Part shown: positions 8,287-17,077 of the stretch, in pieces
How positions within the stretch are numbered: the first letter of the stretch is position 1
Layout of the letters: the number at the start of each line of letters is the position of its first letter
Source: Halalkalicoccus sp. NIPERK01
Lineage (GTDB): Archaea; Halobacteriota; Halobacteria; Halobacteriales; Halalkalicoccaceae
Assembly (NCBI RefSeq): GCF_030287405.1
Contig: NZ_JASVVV010000007.1
Span: forward strand, 62,001-126,000
Direction of reading: 5' to 3'
DNA length: 64,000 bases
Notes under the pieces: generated by a model
What the model was told of the DNA's origin: nothing
The model's database searches: none
Seen by the model: only the letters and a program-made list of their open reading frames with translations
Position numbers and translations under genes: made by a program

Positions 8287-8634
8287 ATGGTCCTCGACGC
8301 CCTCCTCACCCTCGCTGCGAGTTTTCTGGTGATCGGGCTCGGCTTCTGTCTCACGCTCCACATCGCCGCCCGGTACGTCCTGGGCGACGTGCCGATCAGG
8401 AACGCGCTCGCGGGCTTCGTCCCCGCCGCGATCGTCGTCGCGCTGACGCTCGCGGGCCAGCCGGTTCCGGCGGCGGCCCTCGCGCTCGCCGCCGAGGTGA
8501 TCGTCGTCCAGTCGGTCTACGACGTTTCGTATCGTCGCTCGGGGTTCATCACCGTGGTCCACTTCACCGTGAGCTTCCTGCTCGGGTTCGCCCTGCAGAA
8601 CCTCCTGGCGCTGCTCGGGACGGCCCCGACATGA
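8287..8634 (+). CDS. Small multi-spanning membrane protein, unknown function
   Basis: A 115-residue hydrophobic protein with about four predicted helices (around 5-25, 38-70, 72-80 and 92-112) and short polar loops (YDVSYRRSG). I recognise it only as a haloarchaeal membrane protein of unknown function. It begins 5 nt after tbp and its TGA overlaps the ATG of the CPBP protease (ATGA, 8631-8634), so it is translationally coupled to that gene. Confidence 0.75.
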   Translation: MVLDALLTLAASFLVIGLGFCLTLHIAARYVLGDVPIRNALAGFVPAAIVVALTLAGQPVPAAALALAAEVIVVQSVYDVSYRRSGFITVVHFTVSFLLGFALQNLLALLGTAPT

Positions 8635-9578
8635 ACCTCAAAGCGACGGTCTGGAACGCGAAGGAGGGGCGGCCACGGACGCCGGTGCGGATCGTCGCCG
8701 GCGTCGTGATCCTCGCCATCGTGACCGGTCTGCTGACGATCCCGCCGCTGTTCGTCCTCTCGTTGCTGGAGGTAGGGCTGCTCGCGGGCGCCGGCGTCGG
8801 CGCCATGCTGCTCTCGACCGGCCTCGGGGGGGTCGCCGCCGTCGTCGGCGTCTGGCTCGCCGGCCGGTACGTCGATCGGCGGCGATTCGCCGACTTCGGG
8901 TTCGGGGTCGACCGGGCGTGGTGGATCGACTTCGGGTTCGGGCTGGCGCTCGGCGGGCTGTTGATGACGGGGATCTTCCTCCTCGAACTCGCGCTGGGCT
9001 GGATCGAGGTGACGGGGGCGTTCGCGGGCGAGGCGCTGCTCTCGGCGCTCGTGGCGAGCCTGCTGCTCTTTCTGATCGTCGGGGTCTACGAGGAGTTGCT
9101 CCTCCGGGGCTACCTGCTGACGAACCTCGCGGAGGGCGCCCGCGGCCTCCTCGGGATCGGGGGCGCGGTCGCCTTCGCGATCCTCGCCTCGTCGCTCGTC
9201 TTCGGCGCGCTCCACGCGAGCAACCCCAACGCCACCCTCGTGAGCACGCTCTCGATCTCGTTTGCGGGCGTGATGCTCGCGCTGGGCTACGTGCTGACGG
9301 GCGACCTCGCGATCCCGATCGGCCTCCACATCACCTGGAACCTCTTTCAGGGCACCGTCTACGGCTTCCCCGTCAGCGGCCTCGACCTCGGCGCGAGCCT
9401 CGTCGGGATCGAACAGGGCGGCCCCGCGGTCGCGACCGGCGGCTCGTTCGGGCCCGAAGCGGGGTTGCTCGGGTTCGGCGCGATGGTCGTCGGCTGTCTG
9501 GCGACCGTCGCGTGGGTGCGGTGGCGCTACGGGGCGATCGGGGTAGAGGAGGACGTCGCGCTTCCCGATCTGCGCTGA
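8631..9578 (+). CDS. CPBP-family intramembrane glutamic protease
   Basis: A 315-residue membrane protein of the Rce1/ABI (CPBP) family. The catalytic motif YEELLLRG has Glu154, Glu155 and Arg159; His195 (GALHASNPN) and His233 with Asn237 (HITWN) complete the conserved set. Relatives cleave prenylated proteins or process small peptides in the membrane; the substrate here is unknown. It is coupled by ATGA to the preceding small membrane protein. Its TGA abuts the hisG stop (TGATCA), so the convergent genes have no spacer. Confidence 0.85.
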   Translation: MNLKATVWNAKEGRPRTPVRIVAGVVILAIVTGLLTIPPLFVLSLLEVGLLAGAGVGAMLLSTGLGGVAAVVGVWLAGRYVDRRRFADFGFGVDRAWWIDFGFGLALGGLLMTGIFLLELALGWIEVTGAFAGEALLSALVASLLLFLIVGVYEELLLRGYLLTNLAEGARGLLGIGGAVAFAILASSLVFGALHASNPNATLVSTLSISFAGVMLALGYVLTGDLAIPIGLHITWNLFQGTVYGFPVSGLDLGASLVGIEQGGPAVATGGSFGPEAGLLGFGAMVVGCLATVAWVRWRYGAIGVEEDVALPDLR

Positions 9579-10424
9579 TCACTCGACCAGCCGCTCGATC
9601 TCGGTGACGAGGATGCCGCTCGCACCCAGTTTCTTGATCTCGGTGATCGTCTCGAAGACGTCGCGCTCGTCGACGACGACGTGGACCGCGACCATGCCCT
9701 CCCCCGCGATGTCCATCACCGTCGGCCCGCCGAGTCCGGGAAGCGCCTCGCGGATCTCCTCGACCCGATCCTCGGGCGCGTTGAGCATGAGATACCGCTT
9801 GCCGTTCGCCGTCAGCACGGACTCGAGCGCGGTGCGGAGCTGTTCGACCTTCGGGTCGTCCGTGACGTCCTCGCGGGCGAACAGGCGCACGGAGCTCTCG
9901 AGGACCTCGTCGACGATCCCCAGCCGGTTCATCCGCAGGGTCGTCCCCGTCGAGGTGATGTCGACGATGGCGTCGGCCATCTCGACGTGCGGGGTGAGTT
10001 CGGTCGCGCCGGTGACCTCGACGATCGAGACCTCGACGCCCTTCTCGGCGAAGTACCGCCGGGTGATCCGGGGAAACTCGGTCGCCACCGACTTCCCCTG
10101 GAGGTCCGCGACCGAGGAGATATTGCTCTCCTCGGGCGCCGCGAGCACGAGCCGACACTTCCCGAACTCCAGGTCGAGCAGGTCCGGCAGGTCGTGACCG
10201 CTCTCCCTGGCCTGATCGAGCCCCGTGATCCCGACCTCGGCCGCGCCGTCGGCGACGTACTCGGGGATGTCCGCCGCGCGGGCGAAGAGAAGCGACACGT
10301 CGGGGTCGACGGTGTCGGCGTAGAGTTTGCGCTCGGCGCCGTTCTCGACGTGGAGCCCGGCGCGTTCGAGCAGGGAGACGGTCGGCTCGTGGAGTCGGCC
10401 CTTGTTCGGAACGGCGATCTGCAT
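9579..10424 (-). CDS. hisG: ATP phosphoribosyltransferase, long form
   Basis: A 281-residue enzyme for the first step of histidine synthesis, joining ATP and PRPP to phosphoribosyl-ATP. It has the periplasmic-binding-like catalytic domain ([11 protein letters not shown] start; [15 protein letters not shown] is the PRPP loop) and a C-terminal ACT-like regulatory domain (about 210-281) that senses histidine, so it is the HisZ-independent form. The frame is open 53 codons further upstream, but that extension is Arg/Pro-rich and unlike the family. The ATG at 10424 is therefore chosen. Confidence 0.95.
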   Translation of the reverse strand: MQIAVPNKGRLHEPTVSLLERAGLHVENGAERKLYADTVDPDVSLLFARAADIPEYVADGAAEVGITGLDQARESGHDLPDLLDLEFGKCRLVLAAPEESNISSVADLQGKSVATEFPRITRRYFAEKGVEVSIVEVTGATELTPHVEMADAIVDITSTGTTLRMNRLGIVDEVLESSVRLFAREDVTDDPKVEQLRTALESVLTANGKRYLMLNAPEDRVEEIREALPGLGGPTVMDIAGEGMVAVHVVVDERDVFETITEIKKLGASGILVTEIERLVE

Positions 10425-10570
10425 ACCCCCATCTCGTCCGGGGGCGGCAACTGCCTTGCGATGCGCTTCGACGGGCCCTCTCGGAACGATCGGGTCGGGA
10501 ACGGCGCGCTCGGACGGCTCCTCCGTCGTCGGGGTGACCTTCATGGGTCCGGGGCGCGAATCACGTCGGG

Positions 10571-11494
10571 ATGGAGTTCGCAATCTTCGGCGCCGGCGGT
10601 ATCGGCGCGTATCTCGGGGCGAGGCTCGCGGACGCCGGCCACGACGTCTCTCTCATCGCCCGTGGCGACCACCTCGCGGCCCTCCGATCGGACGGGCTTC
10701 GCGTCGAGAGCGTCGCCGGGGACACCGCCGTCGACCTCCCCGCGACCGACGACCCCGGCGAGATCGGCCCGGTCGACTGCGTCCTGTTCACGGTGAAGGC
10801 CTACGACACCCGCGAGGCCGCGGCCGATCTCGACCCGCTGATCGGCCCGGAGACGGCCGTGGTTTCCTTCCAGAACGGCGTCGACAACGAGCGGTGGATC
10901 GCCGAGGCGGTCGGCGAGTCCCACGTCGTCGGCGGGGTCGCGTACGTCTTCTCGACGATCCAGTCGCCGGGCGTGGTCGCACACACGGGCGGGCCGGCCC
11001 GCTTCGTCTACGGCGAACTCGACGGCTCGCTGACGGCCCGCATCGACGCGCTCGACGACGCCCTCTCGGGGTGCGACGGCGTCGAGGCCGTGCTGGCCGA
11101 CGACGTCCGCGTGGAGCTCTGGCGGAAGTTCGCGTTCATCTGCGCCCAGTCGGGCATGACGGCGGCGACCCGAAAGCCCATCGGCGCCATTCGCGAGACG
11201 GCCGCGTCCTGGCGGATGTACCGTCGGGTCGTCGAGGAGGTCGTCGCCGTCGCGCGGGCCTCGGGCGTGGATCTCCCCGCGGACACGGTCGAGGAGTGGG
11301 TCGCGTTCGCCCGGGACCTCGATCCGGGGATGTGTTCCTCGCTGCACTACGACCTGACCCACGGGAAGCGCCTGGAACTCGACGCGCTCAACGGGGCGGT
11401 CGTCCGCCACGCCGAGGCGGCGGGCGTCGACGTCCCGATGAACGAGGCCGTCGAGGCGGTTTTGCGCCCCTGGAGCGACGAACGGGCCGAGTGA
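10571..11494 (+). CDS. 2-dehydropantoate 2-reductase (ketopantoate reductase)
   Basis: A 307-residue NADPH-dependent reductase of the PanE family that makes pantoate for coenzyme A. The dinucleotide motif GAGGIG is at 7-12, FTVKAYDT with Lys76 and FQNGVDNE with Asn102 line the active site, and Lys186 in LWRKFAFI is at the catalytic lysine position. The C-terminal [20 protein letters not shown] segment carries the conserved substrate-binding Ser and Glu. It is a stand-alone gene between divergent hisG and the SAH deaminase. Confidence 0.85.
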   Translation: MEFAIFGAGGIGAYLGARLADAGHDVSLIARGDHLAALRSDGLRVESVAGDTAVDLPATDDPGEIGPVDCVLFTVKAYDTREAAADLDPLIGPETAVVSFQNGVDNERWIAEAVGESHVVGGVAYVFSTIQSPGVVAHTGGPARFVYGELDGSLTARIDALDDALSGCDGVEAVLADDVRVELWRKFAFICAQSGMTAATRKPIGAIRETAASWRMYRRVVEEVVAVARASGVDLPADTVEEWVAFARDLDPGMCSSLHYDLTHGKRLELDALNGAVVRHAEAAGVDVPMNEAVEAVLRPWSDERAE

Positions 11495-11545
11495 GTTCGG
11501 GGAAGGACCGGCAGATTGAGGCGACCACGACGGGAAACGGGAGAC

Positions 11546-12841
11546 ATGACGACACTACGGATCGCGGACGGGCGGGTCCTCCTGCCCGACATGACCGTCG
11601 AGCGCGCGGACGTCCTCGTGGATCGGGAGGCGGGCGAAATCCTCGCGGTCGGCGATCCCGATGAACTACCGACAGGCGACGAGCGGTTGGACGCCGCCGG
11701 TTCGCTGGTGATCCCCGGCCTCGTCAACGCCCACGGCCACGCCGCGATGACGCTTCTCAGGGGGTACGCCGACGACAAACCCCTCGACGCGTGGCTCCAG
11801 GAGGACATCTGGCCCGCCGAGGCCGAACTCACCCCCGAGGACGTGCGCGCGGGCGCGGAACTGGGGATCGTCGAGATGATCAAGTCCGGCACGACGGCCT
11901 TCGCGGACATGTACTTCGAGGTCCCCGAAATCGCCGCCGCCGTCGAGGAATCGGGAACCCGCGCGCGACTCGGCCACGGGATCGTCACGGTCGGCAAGGA
12001 CGACGAGGACGCGCGCGCGGACGTCGAAGAGAGCATCGAAGTCGCCCGGGAGTTCGACGGCACAGGAGAGAAGCGGATTTCGACGGCGGTGATGCCCCAC
12101 AGCCTCACGACGGTCTCCGAGGAGCACCTCGCCCGCGCGGTCGAGGGCGCCCGCGAGGCCGGCGTGCCGGTCCACTTCCACGCCAACGAGACCCGCGAGG
12201 AGGTCGACCCGATCGTCGAGGAACGGGAAATGCGGCCGCTCGAATACGCCGCCGAACTCGGGTTGCTGAGCGAGGAGGACTTCCTCGCCCACGGCGTCCA
12301 CCTCGACGGGCGGGAGATCGAGTTGCTCGCCGAAACCGGGATGGGAGTCGTTCACTGCCCGGCCTCGAACATGAAGCTCGCCAGCGGTATGGCCCCCGTT
12401 CAGGCGATGCTCGACGCGGGCGTCACCGTAGGGCTGGGCACCGACGGCGCGGCCTCGAACAACGACCTCGATCCCTTCGACGAGATGCGAGACGCGGCGA
12501 TGGTCGGCAAGCTCGCGGCTTCGGACGCGAGTGCTGTCCCCGCCGAGGCGGTCGTTGAGATGGCGACCACGGGAAGCGCCGAGGCGATCGGGATCCGATC
12601 AGGGAAAATCGAAGCGGGTGCGAACGCGGACCTCGCGGTCGTGGACTTCGAGAAACCACACCTCACGCCCGCCCACGACCCCGTGAGCCACCTCGCGTAC
12701 GCGGTGCGGGGCTCGGACGTGCGCCACACGGTCTGTGACGGCGAGGTGCTCATGCGCGACCGGGAGGTGCTGACGCTCGACGAAAAACGGGTGCGCGGGA
12801 CCGCCGAGAGGCGGGCGAGGGAACTGGCCGAACGCGCCTAA
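11546..12841 (+). CDS. S-adenosylhomocysteine / 5'-methylthioadenosine deaminase (amidohydrolase)
   Basis: A 431-residue metal-dependent amidohydrolase. His63 and His65 (NAHGH) and the HFHANE, HCPASNMKLASG and GTDGAASNN motifs match the MTA/SAH deaminase group, which converts SAH to S-inosylhomocysteine or MTA to methylthioinosine. S-adenosylhomocysteinase is encoded 0.7 kb downstream on the same strand, so two SAH-consuming enzymes sit together. The ATG at 11546 matches the family start better than the open frame upstream (11516). The stop overlaps the convergent small gene in CTAA (12838-12841). Confidence 0.85.
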   Translation: MTTLRIADGRVLLPDMTVERADVLVDREAGEILAVGDPDELPTGDERLDAAGSLVIPGLVNAHGHAAMTLLRGYADDKPLDAWLQEDIWPAEAELTPEDVRAGAELGIVEMIKSGTTAFADMYFEVPEIAAAVEESGTRARLGHGIVTVGKDDEDARADVEESIEVAREFDGTGEKRISTAVMPHSLTTVSEEHLARAVEGAREAGVPVHFHANETREEVDPIVEEREMRPLEYAAELGLLSEEDFLAHGVHLDGREIELLAETGMGVVHCPASNMKLASGMAPVQAMLDAGVTVGLGTDGAASNNDLDPFDEMRDAAMVGKLAASDASAVPAEAVVEMATTGSAEAIGIRSGKIEAGANADLAVVDFEKPHLTPAHDPVSHLAYAVRGSDVRHTVCDGEVLMRDREVLTLDEKRVRGTAERRARELAERA

Positions 12842-12993
12842 CGGTAGACCATCACGGCGATACCGGCCGCGATCAACAGCAGGCCCCACCACAGCGAGTC
12901 GAAGGGCAGCACCTTGAGGAGCAGCGTGACGAGCCCCGAACTGAGAAGCGACCAGCCGATCGTGGTCCGGTAGCCTGAGTCGGTGTAGCTCAT
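12838..12993 (-). CDS. Small two-helix membrane protein, unknown
   Basis: A 51-residue protein with two hydrophobic segments (about 12-26 and 31-49) separated by a DSLWW turn. The ATG at 12993 (MSYTDSGYR) is preferred over the open frame to 13086, which lacks haloarchaeal character. Its stop is fused with that of the SAH deaminase gene. I do not recognise a function; small double-helix proteins of this kind are common in haloarchaea. Confidence 0.6.
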   Translation of the reverse strand: MSYTDSGYRTTIGWSLLSSGLVTLLLKVLPFDSLWWGLLLIAAGIAVMVYR

Positions 12994-13078
12994 ACGAGTC
13001 GCCTCGTGGGCCGAACGCAAAGGTCTACGCCCTGCCGCTGAACGGTTCGGTTTTGCCGTCGGCGGTCGTAGACCGGAC

Positions 13079-13516
13079 ATGGCCATCAGAAACCCGCTGT
13101 CCGAGCGGGCGTGGCGACGCCACGCGAACCCTTACAGCGGCGCGACGCGCGTGCTCGCGGGCGCGGCACTGCTGCTCGCGCTCTATCGCCACGCGTGGAA
13201 ATCCCTCGGGGCGGTGATCGCGTTCCTCGCCCTCAACCCCGTCCTCTTTCCCGAACCCAAGGACACCGACAACTGGCTGAGCGAGGGCGTCCTCGGGGAG
13301 CAGGCGTGGATCGCCGAGGGGAATCCGGTGTTCGGGACGGGCTATCCCGAGGTACTCAACGCGATCAACGTCCCGCTGTATCTCTACACCCTGTATTCGG
13401 CGTACCGCCGGTACCCGATCCGGACGCTCGTCGGCTTTCTCGTCACCTTCGCGCTCAAACTCCTGTTCGTCGACGCGATGGCCCGGTATCATCGTGATCG
13501 GCGCGGCCTTCGGTAG
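13079..13516 (+). CDS. Haloarchaeal membrane protein, DUF6653-like
   Basis: A 145-residue protein with an N-terminal RHANPYSGATRV motif, two close hydrophobic stretches (about 25-50) and an aromatic segment near the C-terminus. The NP-x-x-FPEP and GEQAWIAEGNPVFGTGYPE motifs make me assign it, from memory, to the DUF6653 group of haloarchaeal membrane proteins. It has no known function. Its 3' end runs upstream of the ahcY start codon by 31 nt. Confidence 0.7.
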   Translation: MAIRNPLSERAWRRHANPYSGATRVLAGAALLLALYRHAWKSLGAVIAFLALNPVLFPEPKDTDNWLSEGVLGEQAWIAEGNPVFGTGYPEVLNAINVPLYLYTLYSAYRRYPIRTLVGFLVTFALKLLFVDAMARYHRDRRGLR

Positions 13517-13547
13517 GGTTTTGGGCGCGGACCGCTCACCCGAAACC

Positions 13548-14834
13548 ATGAGTCAGACGGCGTATCCCCCGATCAGCGAGCACCTCGACGACGTCGAGGC
13601 CGCTCGCGAGGAGGGCCGACGCAAGATGGACTGGGCGTTCCAACACATGCCGATCCTCACGCACCTCCGCGAGGAGTTCCGCGAGAGCGAACCCTTCGCG
13701 GGCCAGACCATCGGAATGGCGATGCACGTCGAGGCCAAGACCGCAAACCTCGTCGAGACGCTGGCCGACGGCGGCGCGGAGGTCGCGATCACGGGCTGTA
13801 ACCCGCTCTCGACGCACGACGACGTCTCGGCCGCCCTCGACGCCCACGAGAACATCACCTCGTATGCCGTTCGCGGCGTCGACGACGAGGAGTACTACGC
13901 CGCCATCGAGTCGGTCATCGCCCACGAACCCTCCATCACGGTGGACGACGGGATGGACATGGTCGCGGCGATCCACGACGAGCATCCCGACCTGATCGAC
14001 TCGATCCTCGGTGGCTGCGAGGAGACGACGACCGGCGTCCACCGCCTGCGCGCGATGGACGCCGACGGCGCGCTGAAGTACCCCGTCTTCGCCGTGAACG
14101 ACACGCCGATGAAGCGCCTGTTCGACAACGTCCACGGCACGGGCGAGTCCTCGCTCGCGAGCATCGCGATGACGACGAACCTCTCGTGGGCGGGCAAGGA
14201 CGTCGTCGTCGCGGGCTACGGCTACTGCGGGAAGGGCGTCGCGAAGAAGGCCGCGGGCCAGAACGCGAACGTGATCGTCACGGAGGTCGAGCCCCGCCGC
14301 GCGCTCGAGGCCCACATGGAGGGCTACGACGTGATGCCGATGGGCGAGGCCGCCGCGGTCGGCGACGTCTTCCTCACCACGACGGGCAACCGGGACGTAA
14401 TAGTCGAAGAACACTTCGAGGCCATGCAGGACGGCGTGCTGCTCGCGAACGCCGGTCACTTCGACATCGAGATCGACCTCGACGCCCTGTCGGATCTCGC
14501 GGTCAGCTCGTATGAAGCTCGCGACGGGGTCGAGGCCTACGAGATGGCCGACGGCCGCCGACTGAACGTGCTCGCCGAGGGTCGGTTGGTGAACCTCGCC
14601 GCACCGATCGCGCTCGGCCACCCCGTCGAGGTGATGGACCAATCGTTCGGCGTGCAGGCGGCGTGCGTGCGCGAACTCGTCGAGGGAGAGGCCTACGACG
14701 CGGGCGTCCACGACGTGCCCGACGCGCTCGACGAGGAGATCGCGGAGATCAAACTCGAAGCGGAGGGCGTCGAGTTCGACTCGCTCACCGCCGAACAGCG
14801 CGAGTACATGGGTAGCTGGGAACACGGGACGTAG
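13548..14834 (+). CDS. ahcY: S-adenosylhomocysteinase
   Basis: A 428-residue NAD-containing enzyme that splits S-adenosylhomocysteine into adenosine and homocysteine, removing the inhibitor left by SAM-dependent methyltransferases. The NAD-binding loop VVAGYGYCGKGVAKKA, the substrate region TGCNPLSTHDDVSAAL and the C-terminal MDQSFGVQAACVRELVEG are diagnostic. The ATG at 13548 is preferred to the longer frame from 13494, which overlaps the previous gene. hjc starts directly after its TAG (TAGATG), so the two are cotranscribed. Confidence 0.95.
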   Translation: MSQTAYPPISEHLDDVEAAREEGRRKMDWAFQHMPILTHLREEFRESEPFAGQTIGMAMHVEAKTANLVETLADGGAEVAITGCNPLSTHDDVSAALDAHENITSYAVRGVDDEEYYAAIESVIAHEPSITVDDGMDMVAAIHDEHPDLIDSILGGCEETTTGVHRLRAMDADGALKYPVFAVNDTPMKRLFDNVHGTGESSLASIAMTTNLSWAGKDVVVAGYGYCGKGVAKKAAGQNANVIVTEVEPRRALEAHMEGYDVMPMGEAAAVGDVFLTTTGNRDVIVEEHFEAMQDGVLLANAGHFDIEIDLDALSDLAVSSYEARDGVEAYEMADGRRLNVLAEGRLVNLAAPIALGHPVEVMDQSFGVQAACVRELVEGEAYDAGVHDVPDALDEEIAEIKLEAEGVEFDSLTAEQREYMGSWEHGT

Positions 14835-15251
14835 ATGGCTAACAGGAAGGGGGATAGACGCGAGCGCGAACTCGTCAATCTGCTCGACGAGGCCGGGTTC
14901 GCGGTGATGCGCGCGCCGGCGTCGGGGAGCGCGACGACCCGCGAACTGCCGGACGTGCTCGCGGGCAACGGCGAGACCTTCTACGCGATCGAGGCGAAAT
15001 CGAGCGCGGGCGATCCGATCTACCTCACCGGCGAGGAGGTCGAGGCGCTGGTCTACTTCGCGCGGAACTTCGGCGCGAAGGCACGCGTCGGCGTGCGGTT
15101 CGACCGCGAGGACTGGTACTTCTTCCACCCCGGCGACCTCTACACGACCGACGGCGGCAACTACCGCGTGAAGCGAGAGACCGCGCTCGCCGAGGGCGAG
15201 GACTTCGAGTCGTTCGTCGGCGGCCCCAGACAGACGCGGCTAAACGAGTGA
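14835..15251 (+). CDS. hjc: Holliday junction resolvase Hjc
   Basis: A 138-residue archaeal resolvase that cuts four-way DNA junctions in recombination and fork repair. The nuclease core is visible: [10 protein letters not shown] with Glu10-Arg11, LPDVLAG with Asp40, and IEAK with Glu53 and Lys55. It follows ahcY without a gap. The C-terminal 30 residues (after DLYTTDGG) extend beyond the compact core and are acidic, as is common in haloarchaea. Confidence 0.92.
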   Translation: MANRKGDRRERELVNLLDEAGFAVMRAPASGSATTRELPDVLAGNGETFYAIEAKSSAGDPIYLTGEEVEALVYFARNFGAKARVGVRFDREDWYFFHPGDLYTTDGGNYRVKRETALAEGEDFESFVGGPRQTRLNE

Positions 15252-15252
15252 A

Positions 15253-16047
15253 CTACATTCGCTCCCAGATTCGAACCCAATCGATCCGATATTCGTAGGG
15301 CCAATCGTCATTCGTTGCGGGATTACCGATCCAGTCCGCGTCGGCGATATGGACGTTCAGCATGGTGTAAAACGGCTCACCGTAATCGAGATACCGGCAT
15401 CGATTATCCGAAGCCACAGTCGTTCGATAGACCTCCTCGTCGTCGATGTACCACACAACTTCTTCGGGAGTCCACTCGCAACCGTATACGTGGAACTCGT
15501 TAGACATATCTTCGCCGGTGTCGTACTGACCGTACTCCTCACCGTACATCCCGTCACAGTCCTCGTAGTGGACGGTGTGACGAGACGTCCGTGTATCCTC
15601 CATGAACTCGACGAAATCGATTTCCGGTGGCCAGTCCTCGTTGTCGGGTTTCGCCCAGAACGCAGGGAGCAGGCCGTTCACAGTTGTGGGGATTCGAAGC
15701 CGAGCTTCCCAGTAGCCGTGCTGTTGGGCATGGATTCCCCGTGTGTTAATCGCTCCCGAAACGTACCGTTCGCCGTCGTAGGATTGCTGAAGAACGAGCT
15801 GATCGTTCTCCCGGTCGACCCAGATGTGGTCTCTCTGTATCTCCTCTAGCGACCAGTTCGTGCTATTTCCCCATCCGTATCCGACGTTCCAACGATCGGT
15901 ATCGAGCGTCCCCTCATCGAACTGGTCCTCGAATGCAGGTGAGCGAGATCGCTCCAATAAACCCGTACAGCCCGTTGTACCCGCGATACTGGCCGTCGAA
16001 CCGAGAGCCTTGAGAAAGGTTCGTCGATTACTATGATTGAGAAACAC
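15253..16047 (-). CDS. Tat-exported lipoprotein, glycoside hydrolase family 16
   Basis: A 264-residue secreted enzyme beginning at a GTG. The N-terminus has a twin-arginine motif (NRRTFLK, Arg8-Arg9) and a lipobox ending GTTGC at Cys27. The GH16 catalytic motif EIDFVE gives Glu142, Asp144 and Glu147, as in laminarinases, agarases and lichenases, which cleave beta-1,3 or beta-1,4 galactan/glucan chains. The family fold is complete (RLRIPTTVNGLLPAFWA; VVWYIDDEEVYRT). Base composition is distinctly lower in G+C (one sampled 60-nt line is 52%, against 67% in ahcY), suggesting recent acquisition. Confidence 0.85.
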   Translation of the reverse strand: MFLNHSNRRTFLKALGSTASIAGTTGCTGLLERSRSPAFEDQFDEGTLDTDRWNVGYGWGNSTNWSLEEIQRDHIWVDRENDQLVLQQSYDGERYVSGAINTRGIHAQQHGYWEARLRIPTTVNGLLPAFWAKPDNEDWPPEIDFVEFMEDTRTSRHTVHYEDCDGMYGEEYGQYDTGEDMSNEFHVYGCEWTPEEVVWYIDDEEVYRTTVASDNRCRYLDYGEPFYTMLNVHIADADWIGNPATNDDWPYEYRIDWVRIWERM

Positions 16048-16064
16048 GGCAACGTACTGAGTTG

Positions 16065-16724
16065 TTAGTGAGATCCCAGGTCGTTTAATACGTTCGATTG
16101 GTCGACCCGGTCGAGGCGCGAGCGGGGAAAGGAGTAGACCCGAAGCGCGTCGGGTTCGGGCCCGCGCTCGGTCATCGTCACGGACTGCGGGTAGACCGCG
16201 CCGACGACGGGGTCGGCGGGGTCGTACGCGCGGTTGTTCGGGTACGTGGCGACCGAGTAGGCCGACTCGCCGATCCGGACCCGGTCGGCCCGCCGATCGG
16301 AGACGCTGACGACGAGCAGGCGATCGCCCGTCTCCCGGTCCCTGACGAACGCGCCCGGTTCGAGCGCGTGGTCCTCGCAGTAGTGCGAACGGTCGGCGTT
16401 CTCCTCGGGGACGAACAGTTCCTCGCCGCAGGTCGCACACTCGACGGCGAGTCGGCCCGGCGGCGGGGTTCGCCCCTCGGTGATCTCGATGGCGACCCGC
16501 CGGAGGTGCTTACAGCGCACGCTCCGGAAGGTGTAGTCGGGACAGCTACATCGCCGCGCGTCGAGGTCGACGAGGTAGCTGACCTCGTGGTCGGTCTCGA
16601 CCTCGTAGAGGGCGTCGCCGAGGGCCGTGACGGTCATCGGCTCGGCCCTGGCACGGATCGAGCGGCGGTCGAGTTCGCTGTCGCTGGTCGGCAGTGACGC
16701 TGGTGTGTTTCTGGCTTGCGTCAT
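16065..16724 (-). CDS. SWIM zinc-finger domain protein
   Basis: A 219-residue protein with a SWIM finger, CSCPDY-x-CKH: Cys59, Cys61, Cys71 and His73. A second possible zinc site follows (CATCGEE, then HYCEDH). The C-terminal half is a beta-rich domain (about 128-219). SWIM domains bind DNA or proteins; the role here is unknown. It could be a DNA-repair or transcription accessory protein. A perfect 11+1+11 palindrome lies directly upstream of its start codon. Confidence 0.8.
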   Translation of the reverse strand: MTQARNTPASLPTSDSELDRRSIRARAEPMTVTALGDALYEVETDHEVSYLVDLDARRCSCPDYTFRSVRCKHLRRVAIEITEGRTPPPGRLAVECATCGEELFVPEENADRSHYCEDHALEPGAFVRDRETGDRLLVVSVSDRRADRVRIGESAYSVATYPNNRAYDPADPVVGAVYPQSVTMTERGPEPDALRVYSFPRSRLDRVDQSNVLNDLGSH

Positions 16725-16732
16725 GGAATCAC

Positions 16733-16755
16733 CGGGGGTTCCACTGGAACCCCCG
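16733..16755. promoter_or_regulatory. 23-bp perfect palindrome upstream of the SWIM gene
   Basis: Arms CGGGGGTTCCA and TGGAACCCCCG are exact reverse complements around a single central base. The palindrome ends 9 nt before the SWIM ATG at 16724, so it lies between promoter and start. A one-base centre does not favour an RNA hairpin, but suits a DNA-bound homodimer. Confidence 0.6.
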
Positions 16756-16833
16756 AATCGCTACAACTACCGTAGGGGCCCGAGCAACGTAAGTCTTCCA
16801 CCTGAAACGGAAGCGGAGAAATCGCTTCGAAGT

Positions 16834-16842
16834 GCTTTTACT
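16834..16842 (+). promoter_or_regulatory. TATA box of the small membrane protein gene
   Basis: GCTTTTACT is centred about 27 nt before the ATG at 16865, supporting that start and a leaderless transcript. Confidence 0.45.
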
Positions 16843-16864
16843 CCGGGACGGGAAACGCCACGCC

Positions 16865-17077
16865 ATGGACGTAGACCGGGACACGGTCGTCGAAATCGTC
16901 GTCTCCGTGGGTGCGGTGGGGCTGTTCGTCGCGGTGCTGGTCGGGATCGGCACCGCCTACAACCAGGACGGCCTCTCGACGACGGGCGGCGTGGCCTTCG
17001 TCGGCGCGATCACCGCGTTCGTGATCCTCATGTCGCTGGTCGGCGTGGGTCTGGCGTACTACCTCGATCAGGGCTGA
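16865..17077 (+). CDS. Small two-helix membrane protein, unknown
   Basis: A 70-residue protein with two hydrophobic helices (about 9-29 and 42-66). Its 3' end overlaps the 3' end of priL by 10 nt. The ATG at 16865 is chosen because a TATA box stands 27 nt upstream; the frame is open to 16832. I recognise it only as a typical haloarchaeal small membrane protein of unknown function. Confidence 0.7.
   Translation: MDVDRDTVVEIVVSVGAVGLFVAVLVGIGTAYNQDGLSTTGGVAFVGAITAFVILMSLVGVGLAYYLDQG

Noticed and set aside
9579-10583. Longer hisG with a 53-residue N-terminal extension
   Set aside because: The extension is Arg/Pro-rich and lacks similarity to HisG; the ATG at 10424 opens directly with the conserved [11 protein letters not shown].
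13536-15128. 530-codon minus-strand frame opposite ahcY and hjc
   Set aside because: Shadow of ahcY and hjc, which both show complete catalytic motifs on the plus strand.
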